From positions 62,001-126,000 of the forward strand of contig JBIIKZ010000001.1 of assembly GCA_044232905.1 (NCBI GenBank): a stretch of DNA of 64,000 bases, written 5' to 3'. The position numbers were made by a program, and so were the translations under genes. Shown here piece after piece: positions 45,977 through 55,100 of this stretch (position 1 is the stretch's first letter; each line of letters starts with the position of its first letter). This DNA comes from CANHVK01 sp044232905. Its GTDB lineage: Bacteria > Bacteroidota > Bacteroidia > Flavobacteriales_D > Crocinitomicaceae. Under the pieces are notes generated by a model. It saw nothing but the letters and a program-made list of their open reading frames with translations, did not search any database and was not told the DNA's origin.

Positions 45977-47233
45977 TTATTTTATCATTCGATCACCAAT
46001 TTTAAGGTAGGTGAACAAATCATCTGGATGTCCAAATTTAAATTTATATTTTTCAATATAGGCTTTGTCGTGCTCTTTTTCTTTCGGCAAATAAATATTT
46101 TTTCCACGTTTAGAGCCAGTTCGAACAATAACTAAATTTTTGGATGGGATAGAAATGATAAATTGTCCAAGAATTCCACGGCAATAATACACTGGATGTG
46201 CTGAATTCCCTAAATACGTCCATATGTGTAACCCGTAACGATAGTTTGGTACTTTATCCTCCGTTGTCATGGATGGATTGGAAACAAATTCTTGCATATA
46301 TGCTTCTGGAACCAATTGTTTGTCATTCCATTTTCCTTGCTGGTTAATTAATTTACCTAATCGCGCAAAATCGCGCGAAGTACTATACAAACAACAAAAA
46401 GACTTTTCATCGCCGTTTTCTTTATCTAAACTCCAATAGGCATCGTGTTCTGTACCAATTTGTTTCCATAATTTTTCTTCTGCATAGGCTGATAATTGTT
46501 TCCCCGTCGCTTTTTCTAGAACAAAACCTAATAATTCGGTATTCCCACTTTGGTATTCAAAACGTATGCCTGGCTTTTCAATTGCTTTTTGACGTGTAAC
46601 ATGCTGGTATAATTCGGTGCCATAATACGATTCTGCATTGTCCGACAATGGATTTTTTCCACTTTCCTCCCAATCCAAACCAGCCGACATCATTAATAAA
46701 TGACGAATAGTAATCGATTTTTTCTTCCCTTTTGAAAACGCTGGGACATAGTTTCCAACGGATTCATCTAAACTTTTAATTTTTCCATCTCCAAGTGCAC
46801 AACCAACCAATAATCCAACAAATGATTTTGCGGCTGAAAAACTATTCGTAACTGTCTGCGGGGTATGTTTTTCCCAGTATTTTTCAAAAATCATTGTATC
46901 TCCATGAAACACTAAAAAAGACGAAATATCCAATTTCTCTAATTCAGTAATTTCCTCGGGTGTTAGTTGTGGCTTGATTTTTCTAACGTTATGTTTCCAT
47001 GCCAAACTTTTGGAAGATTTGTGTAAAGTAGCATTATAAAACACCTCTTTATCAAAAATTCCTGGGGCAGTTCTCCCTTGTAAATAGGTGTTATATACAC
47101 CCTTATATAAATACGTTCTTCCAGAAATAAGGATGAACAGATTTGCTAAGACCAACAAAACTAGGATCGTTAAGGAAAGGTATTTTACGCTCTTCCGTAA
47201 AAAAGTTATCCAAGTGGGGCGATTTTTAGACAT
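45977..47233 (-). CDS. Membrane-anchored serine hydrolase (beta-lactamase/class C PBP family)
   Basis: The 418-residue protein has an N-terminal membrane anchor (about 18-36), then the beta-lactamase-like fold with SxxK in SFSAAKSF, YQSGN in the Tyr motif position and the later SIPSKNLVIVRTG. Family members hydrolyse peptides, esters or D-amino-acid bonds in the periplasm. The start at 47233 (MSKNRPT) is taken; an ATG four codons upstream (47245) would also fit and lies deeper in lipB. It overlaps lipB by eight bases. Confidence 0.85.
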   Translation of the reverse strand: MSKNRPTWITFLRKSVKYLSLTILVLLVLANLFILISGRTYLYKGVYNTYLQGRTAPGIFDKEVFYNATLHKSSKSLAWKHNVRKIKPQLTPEEITELEKLDISSFLVFHGDTMIFEKYWEKHTPQTVTNSFSAAKSFVGLLVGCALGDGKIKSLDESVGNYVPAFSKGKKKSITIRHLLMMSAGLDWEESGKNPLSDNAESYYGTELYQHVTRQKAIEKPGIRFEYQSGNTELLGFVLEKATGKQLSAYAEEKLWKQIGTEHDAYWSLDKENGDEKSFCCLYSTSRDFARLGKLINQQGKWNDKQLVPEAYMQEFVSNPSMTTEDKVPNYRYGLHIWTYLGNSAHPVYYCRGILGQFIISIPSKNLVIVRTGSKRGKNIYLPKEKEHDKAYIEKYKFKFGHPDDLFTYLKIGDRMIK

Positions 47234-47918
47234 AATTAAAACCAAATAATGAAGCTAATTTTTCTTTTAGAATGGAAGAAACCTCTTCAAAGTCGACAGG
47301 TCTTCCTAATTCCTTTTGTAAGGAAGTTACAGATTTATCTTCAATTCCACAAGGGATAATGTGATTAAAATAGGTCAAATCGGTATTGATATTAAACCCA
47401 ATACCGTGCATGGTCACCCAACGTGAACATTTTACACCAAAAGCACATATTTTACGCTCACGAGGCGTGTTTGGTTCAATCCAAACACCAGTCAAACCAT
47501 CCATTCGTTCACCTGTGACACCGTATTCAGCAATGGTCTGAATTACAGCTTCTTCTAAGTAACGTAAATACTTATGTATGTCTGAAAAAAAATAATCCAA
47601 GTCTATAATTGGGTATACTACCAATTGGCCTGGTCCATGGTAGGTAATATCTCCCCCACGATTAATTTTATAATACGTTGCATTATAAAATGCCAAGGTT
47701 TTTTCATTCAATAAAAAATGGTTTTCATTGCCACTTTTACCCAAGGTATATACATGCGGGTGTTCACAAAACAAAATGCGATTTTTAGTCGGTTCCTCCG
47801 TTTCTCCATTACGACGCGCTATTTTTAGTGCAATCGTTTCCGCAAATAAGGATTCCTGTAAATCCCATGCCTCTTTGTAGTCAACAAGTCCTAAATTGGT
47901 ATAGTGTACGTCAGTCAT
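47226..47918 (-). CDS. lipB: Lipoyl(octanoyl) transferase
   Basis: LipB moves octanoyl from acyl carrier protein to lipoyl domains, the first step of lipoate synthesis. The 230-residue protein has RGGDITYHGPGQLVVYPIIDL, the catalytic Lys in KICAFGVKCSRW, MHGIGFNIN and the catalytic Cys in IIPCGIEDKSVTSL. It is the first gene of the eight-gene minus-strand operon (lipB to mtnB). Confidence 0.95.
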   Translation of the reverse strand: MTDVHYTNLGLVDYKEAWDLQESLFAETIALKIARRNGETEEPTKNRILFCEHPHVYTLGKSGNENHFLLNEKTLAFYNATYYKINRGGDITYHGPGQLVVYPIIDLDYFFSDIHKYLRYLEEAVIQTIAEYGVTGERMDGLTGVWIEPNTPRERKICAFGVKCSRWVTMHGIGFNINTDLTYFNHIIPCGIEDKSVTSLQKELGRPVDFEEVSSILKEKLASLFGFNYV

Positions 47919-47971
47919 TTTATAAAATTGTTATCAAATGTACATAAATTAGCTAAAAAAGGGTTTGTAGA

Positions 47972-48004
47972 TTGTTCAATTATAGCAATAAGTGATTACA
48001 TTTG
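47972..48004 (+). promoter_or_regulatory. Promoter (-33 TTG, -7 TACATTTG)
   Basis: TTG at 47972-47974 and TACATTTG at 47997-48004 are 22 bases apart. The ATG of the 119-residue gene follows 49 bases later. Confidence 0.7.
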
Positions 48005-48053
48005 CGCCGGATGATTTTTCATCCAAAATTCGAACATATAAAAAAAACAGTTT

Positions 48054-48413
48054 ATGAAAATTGCTGCTGCAAATAAAAAATTAGATGCAATCATCGAAAC
48101 AGTAGAGAAAGAAGGAATTACAGCTGCTGGACTAATTGAAGATTTAAAAGAATTACGTGAATTTGCGTTAAAAGAAGCAGATCCATTAGTAACTAAAGTT
48201 ATCCGTTTGTCTTACGAGTTCTTAACTGAAAAAGAAGCATTTAACGTACAAGCACAATACGATGAAGACGAAGAGGGTAGTGAATATCCTATCGAAATTG
48301 AAGATAAAGACAACTTTTTATATTTGTTGAACTTGTTGAAAAACGCAGATCATAAAATTAACAGAGAAGAAATTAAAGATTATAGAACGGCTTTGAAAGA
48401 AGAGTTATATTAA
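48054..48413 (+). CDS. Unrecognised acidic cytosolic protein, 119 residues
   Basis: The product begins MKIAAANKKLDAIIETVEKEGITAAGLIEDLKELREFALKEADPLVTKVIRL and is rich in Glu, Asp, Lys and Leu, so mostly helical. A central acidic stretch (YDEDEEGSEYPIEIEDKDN) sits between helices. It has its own strong promoter and terminator, which fits an abundant small protein. I recognise no domain; an Orn/Lys-type stress or ribosome-associated factor is only speculation. Confidence 0.75.
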   Translation: MKIAAANKKLDAIIETVEKEGITAAGLIEDLKELREFALKEADPLVTKVIRLSYEFLTEKEAFNVQAQYDEDEEGSEYPIEIEDKDNFLYLLNLLKNADHKINREEIKDYRTALKEELY

Positions 48414-48430
48414 TTGCAACTTTAATGAGA

Positions 48431-48462
48431 AGAAAGCGAGCAGAAATGTTCGCTTTTTTTTA
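48431..48462 (+). terminator. Rho-independent terminator
   Basis: AAGCGA and TCGCTT (with a few flanking pairs) enclose a ten-base loop and are followed by eight T residues. Confidence 0.7.
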
Positions 48463-48486
48463 TGTCTGTACATTTCTATCTTTTGG

Positions 48487-48494
48487 TATCTTTG
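48487..48494 (+). promoter_or_regulatory. -7 element TATCTTTG before pyrF
   Basis: TATCTTTG lies 23 bases before the pyrF ATG at 48518. No clear TTG -33 element was found at usual spacing. Confidence 0.5.
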
Positions 48495-48517
48495 TGCCCA
48501 ATTAAATGCCCATTACC

Positions 48518-49336
48518 ATGACACGACTCGAATTAATTGAACAAATACGTACTAAAAAATCTTTCCTTTGTGTAGGGCTAGACACTGACCTTAACAAAAT
48601 TCCAGCGCACTTATTAGAAACTGAAGATCCCATTTTTGAGTTCAATAAAGCGATTATAGACGCAACCAAAGATTTTTGTGTGGCATATAAACCGAACATT
48701 GCTTTTTACGAACAATATGGAGAAAAGGGCTGGGCCTCCTTAGAAAAAACAGTAAACTATATTCCAAAAGATATCTTCACTATTGCAGATGCAAAACGTG
48801 GAGATATTGGAAATACATCAACGTATTACGCCAAAACATTTTTTGAATATTTACCCTTTGACTCTGTTACGATTGCGCCATATATGGGGGAAGATAGTGT
48901 AACGCCTTTTTTAGAATTTCCAGGAAAATGGGCAATTGTACTTGCACTTACTTCTAACAAAGGAGCGATGGATTTCCAAACGATCAAAGATGAAAATGGG
49001 GAAGCGTTTTATAAATCTGTACTACGTAAAACAAGTACTTGGGGAACTCCTGAAAACATAATGTATGTCGTTGGAGCGACACGTGCTGAAGAAATTGGAG
49101 AAGTTCGTGCGATTGTTCCAGACAGTTTCTTCTTAGTACCTGGTGTCGGAGCTCAAGGCGGAAGTTTAGAAGATGTATGTAAGTATGGATGGAATAGCGA
49201 TTGTGGATTATTAGTCAACTCTTCCCGTGCTATTTTGTACGCTTCAAACGGTAAAGATTTTGCTGAAAAAGCAAGAGAAGAAGCACAAAAAGTACAAGCA
49301 GAAATGGCTAAAATATTAGTAGCAAAAGCGTTTTAA
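48518..49336 (+). CDS. pyrF: Orotidine 5'-phosphate decarboxylase
   Basis: PyrF converts OMP to UMP. The 272-residue protein belongs to the longer type 2 group: SFLCVGLDTDLNKIP, the catalytic DAKRGDIGNTSTYYA (Lys/Asp), LTSNKGAMDF and the phosphate-binding GVGAQGGSLEDV. The start MTRLELIEQ (48518) matches family N-termini; an ATG four codons upstream (48506) is so close to the promoter that it is less likely. Confidence 0.95.
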   Translation: MTRLELIEQIRTKKSFLCVGLDTDLNKIPAHLLETEDPIFEFNKAIIDATKDFCVAYKPNIAFYEQYGEKGWASLEKTVNYIPKDIFTIADAKRGDIGNTSTYYAKTFFEYLPFDSVTIAPYMGEDSVTPFLEFPGKWAIVLALTSNKGAMDFQTIKDENGEAFYKSVLRKTSTWGTPENIMYVVGATRAEEIGEVRAIVPDSFFLVPGVGAQGGSLEDVCKYGWNSDCGLLVNSSRAILYASNGKDFAEKAREEAQKVQAEMAKILVAKAF

Positions 49337-49435
49337 AGTAGTAAAGAAACTTTGCTTCCTTAGACTAAGAATGGTATTTACTGTTTTGTAAAATTAATTT
49401 CCTAAAACAGGTCATAAAACAACTATCTGGTATAC

Positions 49436-49449
49436 AAATACATGTATTT
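49436..49449. promoter_or_regulatory. Perfect 14-bp palindrome AAATACATGTATTT
   Basis: The palindrome lies 86 bases upstream of the small HTH gene. TGTAAATT is repeated directly nearby, and GTGTAAAT/ATTTACAC form an 8-bp inverted repeat flanking the probable promoter (about 49472-49513). Autoregulation by the HTH protein is a possibility. Confidence 0.4.
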
Positions 49450-49534
49450 AATGTATAATATATGTAAATTAGTGTAAATTTTCGTTGAATAAACGTAATT
49501 TAATTATTTACACTTTCGTTTGTATACTTGTCTC

Positions 49535-49864
49535 ATGGAACACCGGGGTGAAATAATTGAAAAAGCTATTCGAAATAGTGGAATGCCTCTTACTTCTATT
49601 GCACGTAAAATGGGGAAAAGTAGGCAATGGATTTATCTTTTATTTCAAAATCCGAATGTATCGTTAAACATTGTTGTTAAAATTGGTAAAATAATCTATT
49701 ACGACTTTAGCAGTGAAATCAAAGATTTAACTTTAAGCAGTATTAACTTCGAAGAACGTAACGAAGAAAAAAATCAAAAAGAAGAATCATGGAAAGAAAA
49801 ATATTACCAATTAATGGAAGAACACCTTCAGTTAATTAAAAAAAATGCTGGAAAATCAAACTAA
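49535..49864 (+). CDS. Small HTH protein with C-terminal charged helix
   Basis: The 109-residue product begins MEHRGEIIEKAIRNSGMPLTSIARKMGKSRQWIYLLFQNPNVSLNIVVKIGKII, a Cro/C1-like helix-turn-helix (about 8-55). A charged region rich in Glu, Lys and Gln follows (RNEEKNQKEESWKEKYYQLMEEHLQLIKK), probably a coiled coil for dimerisation. The start at ATG 49535 excludes the first five codons of the frame (MYTCL), which fall in the likely promoter. Its last codons overlap convergent rnr by nine bases. Confidence 0.75.
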   Translation: MEHRGEIIEKAIRNSGMPLTSIARKMGKSRQWIYLLFQNPNVSLNIVVKIGKIIYYDFSSEIKDLTLSSINFEERNEEKNQKEESWKEKYYQLMEEHLQLIKKNAGKSN

Positions 49865-51991
49865 TTCCAAGGTAATTTGACGTTTACGTGTGTCTACAGC
49901 AATCACTTGAACTTCTACCGCATCGCCAAAATTGTACTGTTTTTTACTTCGTGTTCCAACAATACAAAAATGTTCTGCATCAAAAACAAAACGATCACCT
50001 GGTATATCCTGCAACGAAATCATACCTTCGCAGTGTGTTTCATTTAGTTTGACAAACATGCCAAAATCTGAAACACCGGAAACCGTTCCTTCAAAAACTT
50101 CGCCTAAATGATCCTTCATAAATAAGGCTTGAAAATATTTGGTCGACTCACGTTCAGCCTCCACTGCTTTACGTTCCATTTTAGAAATATGTTTACAAAC
50201 CATCCCTAGCTCTTTTCCATAGGAATGTTTTTGATGGGTCAATTCTTCTAATAAAATACGATGCACCAATAAATCGGCATACCTACGTATTGGTGAGGTA
50301 AAATGCGCATAATAATCAAACGCTAACCCAAAATGACCAATATTATTCGTTTCATAACTCGCTTTAGCCATCGAGCGGATCGCCATGGTTTGCACTAAGG
50401 AATACTCGTTACTATCTGAAATTTCTTTGAATAAATTGTTTATGGATTTCGCAACGTCTTCTATCTTACCTATCTTGATTTCATGCCCAAACTTTTGGAT
50501 AAATAGTTTGAAGGTTTCAATCTTCGCAGGATCTGGTTTATCGTGACAACGGTAAACAAATGGAATTACATCCTTATTTTTCTCTTTCGAATGAATATAC
50601 AACGCCACATGTTTGTTCGCCATCAACATAAATTCTTCTACTAACTTATGCGCATCCTTCGATGATTTAGAATACACACCTTCTGGATTTCCTTCCTCAT
50701 TCAACTTAAATCGTACTTCTTCTGATTCTATGTTCAAAGCACCATCATTCAGACGAATAGTGCGATGAATTTTGGCAATACTGTCTAATAAGTGTAATTC
50801 AGGTTTGAAATCGCCTTCAGCTCCTTCTAAAATTTCTTGTGCTTCTTCGTAGGTAAACCGACGATCGGAGTGAATTACAGTCTTCCCAAACCATTGCTTG
50901 ACAATTTCACCCGCTTTTGTTAATTCAAATACTGCTGAAAATGTAAATTTGTCTTCATTTGGTCGAAGCGAACATGCTAAATTTGATATTTGTTCTGGCA
51001 ACATTGGAACCACACGATCCACTAAATACACGGAATTTCCACGCTTTGCTGCTTCTCTATCCAATACAGAGCCTTCACGCACATAATAACTCACATCGGC
51101 AATATGCACACCGACTTCGATGTTATCATTTGCCAAATATTCAATAGAAATAGCATCATCAAAATCTTTTGCATCTATTGGATCAATCGTAAATGTTGTT
51201 ATACCTCTAAAATCTCTTCGTTTTGCAACCTCCTCCGGATCTAATTCCATGGTTACTAATTCGGCTGCTTCTATAACTTCTTGGGGAAATTTATAGTCGA
51301 TACCTTGCGAACAAAGAATTCCAATCATCTCAATATTATTGGAATTCTTTTTCCCTAGAACTTCTACAACTTCCCCAAATGGAAACTCAGCAGATTTTGG
51401 CCAAACGGTAATTTTCGCAATTACTTTATCTTGGTCTTTAGCGCCGTTTAACTTCTCCTTGGGTAGTTGAATTTGTACGCCTGACTTTTGATTATCCGGT
51501 ATTAAGTAGGCAAAATTTTCTTTCATCAAAATTGTTCCAACAAACTGCGTTCGCTCACGATGTAACAATTCGATCACAATTCCTTCTCTACGTCCTCCGC
51601 CATCTTTCGATAAAATAACACGCACCAAATCGCCATTCATTGCCTGACCCAAATTTTGAGGTGCAATAAATACATCTGTTACTTTATTTCCTGTTAATAA
51701 AAATCCAGCCCCACGCGCAGTTATTTGAAGTTCTCCTTCTAAAGTAACCACCTCTTTATTCAACATAAATACACCATGCGTTTTCTCTTTCAAAAAATTC
51801 GAGGTGCATAAATATCGAAGCGCATCATACACTTGTTTGCGTAATTCATTTTCACGTACGCTCAAAGAAGAACATACTTCTTGGTGGGTTAATTCCTTCC
51901 CGAAATTTTTCTCAAAGAGTCTGCGTATGGAATATGTTAAACTATCTTTCGTTTTAGACTTTGCGTTTATATGTTTGGATTTTCTAGACAT
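49856..51991 (-). CDS. rnr: Ribonuclease R
   Basis: RNase R degrades structured RNA 3'-to-5' processively. The 711-residue protein has N-terminal cold-shock/OB domains (about 80-230), the RNB domain with the catalytic acidic series DPIDAKDFDDAISIE (near 270), FTSPIRRYADLLVHR, and a C-terminal S1 domain (VFEGTVSGVSDFGMFVKL...). Length is normal for RNase R. The 3' end overlaps the convergent HTH gene by nine bases, and the gene is divergent from the cyclase sensor with 175 bases between. Confidence 0.96.
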   Translation of the reverse strand: MSRKSKHINAKSKTKDSLTYSIRRLFEKNFGKELTHQEVCSSLSVRENELRKQVYDALRYLCTSNFLKEKTHGVFMLNKEVVTLEGELQITARGAGFLLTGNKVTDVFIAPQNLGQAMNGDLVRVILSKDGGGRREGIVIELLHRERTQFVGTILMKENFAYLIPDNQKSGVQIQLPKEKLNGAKDQDKVIAKITVWPKSAEFPFGEVVEVLGKKNSNNIEMIGILCSQGIDYKFPQEVIEAAELVTMELDPEEVAKRRDFRGITTFTIDPIDAKDFDDAISIEYLANDNIEVGVHIADVSYYVREGSVLDREAAKRGNSVYLVDRVVPMLPEQISNLACSLRPNEDKFTFSAVFELTKAGEIVKQWFGKTVIHSDRRFTYEEAQEILEGAEGDFKPELHLLDSIAKIHRTIRLNDGALNIESEEVRFKLNEEGNPEGVYSKSSKDAHKLVEEFMLMANKHVALYIHSKEKNKDVIPFVYRCHDKPDPAKIETFKLFIQKFGHEIKIGKIEDVAKSINNLFKEISDSNEYSLVQTMAIRSMAKASYETNNIGHFGLAFDYYAHFTSPIRRYADLLVHRILLEELTHQKHSYGKELGMVCKHISKMERKAVEAERESTKYFQALFMKDHLGEVFEGTVSGVSDFGMFVKLNETHCEGMISLQDIPGDRFVFDAEHFCIVGTRSKKQYNFGDAVEVQVIAVDTRKRQITLELV

Positions 51992-52166
51992 AGTTGTAAT
52001 AATTAGTACTAATATACGGTTTATTAGTAGTTTGTAAAGATACTTACCTTAAGTTACGAATAAATAAGTCAGCGAACAACTTTAAAACATATCCCGACAA
52101 ACCAAAGAGCTAATAGAAGTATGTGTAAATTAATCCAAAATCGTTAAATTCGAACAAATTATCGTT

Positions 52167-55100
52167 ATGCGTTTATTATTCCTTTGTTTCCTCCTTATAT
52201 CTAGCACATTTTCCTTTGTTCAAAATGCGTATCGTTTTAGAAACTATACGATTAGTGATGGATTGTCCCAATCGGCAATTAGCACCTTAATTCAAGACAA
52301 TATTGGATCGCTTTGGATTGGAACACAAGATGGTTTAAATCGGTATGATGGACAAACATTCGAAACATTTACACCAGATAATTCTGAAGGAATCGAAAAT
52401 GGGGATTTTTTAAGCGCTATAAAATCAACAAGTGGGATGTTATGGTTTGGTACATCTAACGGACTTACACAATACGATCCAACTACCGAAAATTTTAAAA
52501 CCTTTCTAGCACCAAACCGAGAGGTTCTTCAAGTTAAATCAATTGTAGAAGATAAATCTGGAAATATATGGATTGGTAGTTATAATGCTGGTATACTATT
52601 TTTTGATGCAAAAACCGAAAAAATTCATACGATTAAACAAGCAAAACTACCAACTGAAAAAATAGTATTTGTTACCTTAATTTCACCACAAGAGTTATTA
52701 ATAAGCACGGAAGATAAAGGGGTTTTTATTTATTACATACCACAACAAAAAAGTTATCCGCTTATTGCAAAAGCAAAAACCGATCGTCAATTTAAAGCCT
52801 ACTCCATTAAAGCATTTGATAATTCTGACTGGATTATTTGTTCCAACCAAGGTCTTTATTTCTTAAATAAACATAGTAAAAAAATTAGACCCTGTTTTCG
52901 AAAATTAGACGATACCTTCGGTTGGTTAGAAATACATGATATCCTAATCCTGAACGAACATAAATTTATAATAACTTCAAAATCAGACGGTCTATTTACA
53001 TTAGAACACGGGACGAAAAAAAATCAGGTAAACATCTATCAATCTTCCCAAGATATTTTTCAAAAACATGCACTATTATATAACGCTGCTAGTGTATTAA
53101 TGCGGGATAAAAACAGCACCTATTGGGTAGGAACAGAACGAGGATTATGTAGTTTCGATCCACTAAATCAAGGTTTTCTTGGAAATGGTCCAAGTCAAGA
53201 TTTAACGCGTGGTATTCCTTCCGCAAGTGTGTGGAGTTTTACGGAAGAACCTACTAATCGGTACTTTTTTGTTGGTTCGGATAACTCCGTGTCTCGTTAC
53301 GATAATCGCACTGGGAAATTTACCCAATACTTCCGACAGATAAATCTAAATAAAAAAATTAATAATTCTAGCTTCTTAAGCATGTTTGCATTTGATGCGA
53401 ACAACATACTATTAGGTGCTAGCGATGGATTATGTCTGTTAAAAATTACTTCTGAAACATCCTATTCTTTTACCAAAATCCCTTACCGAGGTATTGCAAA
53501 TTCTGCAGACTTTGAACGTATTTATCAAATACAAAAATATAAGGATTGGCAATATTTTTTAGCGACAAAAGGAGGAGTTTTATTGTACAACCAAAAAACA
53601 GGAACGTTTAAAGTGTTTGAACACGATGAAGAAAATCCAAGCAAAACAATCGGAGGCGGGGTATGTAAATTAATTTTTAAAGACATTAACGGCGATTTCT
53701 GGTTTACCGCGGGAACAGGAGGTTTATTTAAGCTCACAGAAAACAAAGCGGGGGAATTATTCATCAAGCCTTATAAATTCAATACTCAAATTGCAAACAT
53801 TTCTAAAGAATACATTGCTTCCATCTATCAAGAAGACGAAAATACTTTTTGGTTAGGTACGATGGGTGCGGGGATGATAAAATGGAACTTGAAAACAAAA
53901 AAAGGAAAATTATATAACAAGAAAAATGGTCTTCCAAACAATGTTATCTATGCGATCCTAAATGAAAACAATAGTAATAATATTTGGTTAAGTACGAATA
54001 AAGGAATATGCAAATTTAACACTAAAACAGAGGCTGTTCTAAATTTTACAGAACAAGATGGTTTGATGTCGAATGAGTTTAATCAAGGAGCATATTTTAA
54101 ATCCAAAACTGGAATGTTATATTTCGGAGGTATTTATGGATATAACTTTTTTGACCCACACAATCTATCTAGCAAAGAAAAAATGGTCGATGTTTTCTTT
54201 ACAAAAATCAAATTAGAGGAAAATTGGTTAAAACCACAAGAAAGTAAAGGATTGTTGACCACTGCAATTCCTTATATGAAACACATCCATTTACCTTATA
54301 AAAAACGGAGTGTTACCTTGAAATTTATGGCAACCGAATTAAGTAACCCAAATCTAATTTCGTATAAATATTTGCTTGAAGGTTCTGAAGAAGAAAAAGA
54401 AGAAGTGTTTTTAGGAAACACCAATCAATTACACTTAAATTCTATTCAACCTGGGGAGTATACTTTAAAAGTATATGCAAAATTTGCGAATGGGCCTTGG
54501 AGCGAACGACCAGCAACTTTAACAATTACTGTAGAAACACCTTATTGGAAAACTGTTTGGTTCTGGATTGGTATCGCTATGGTTACAGCATTGATGACAA
54601 TTTTCTACTTCCGGAAAAAAATTGAATACGAACGTAGACAACAAGTGAAGCTAGAAATGAAAATCGCAGAACGTACGCGCGAAATTCGAGAACAAAATGT
54701 AAAAATCGAGAAACAAAAAGAAATGATCGAGGAGAAGAAAAATAACCTCGAAGAACAAAAGAAATTATTAGAAATTGAAAAAGAAAAAACAGAAAAAGTA
54801 TTAAAAAATATTCTTCCTGTTTCGACGTATGAAGAGATAAAAGCAACAGGAAGAGCAAGTGCACGTGCATACAGTCGTGTATCGGTCTTGTTTACCGATT
54901 TTGTTGGATTTACTAAAATTGCAGAAACAATGACTCCTTCGCAACTGGTAAGTGAATTAGACATCTATTTCCGTAAATTCGATGAAATCATTGTACGAAA
55001 CAACTTAGAGAAAATTAAAACAATTGGGGATGCTTATATGTGTGCTGGAGGGGTTCCTGTTCGCAATAAAACCAACCCTGTGGATGCCTGTTTGGCCGCC

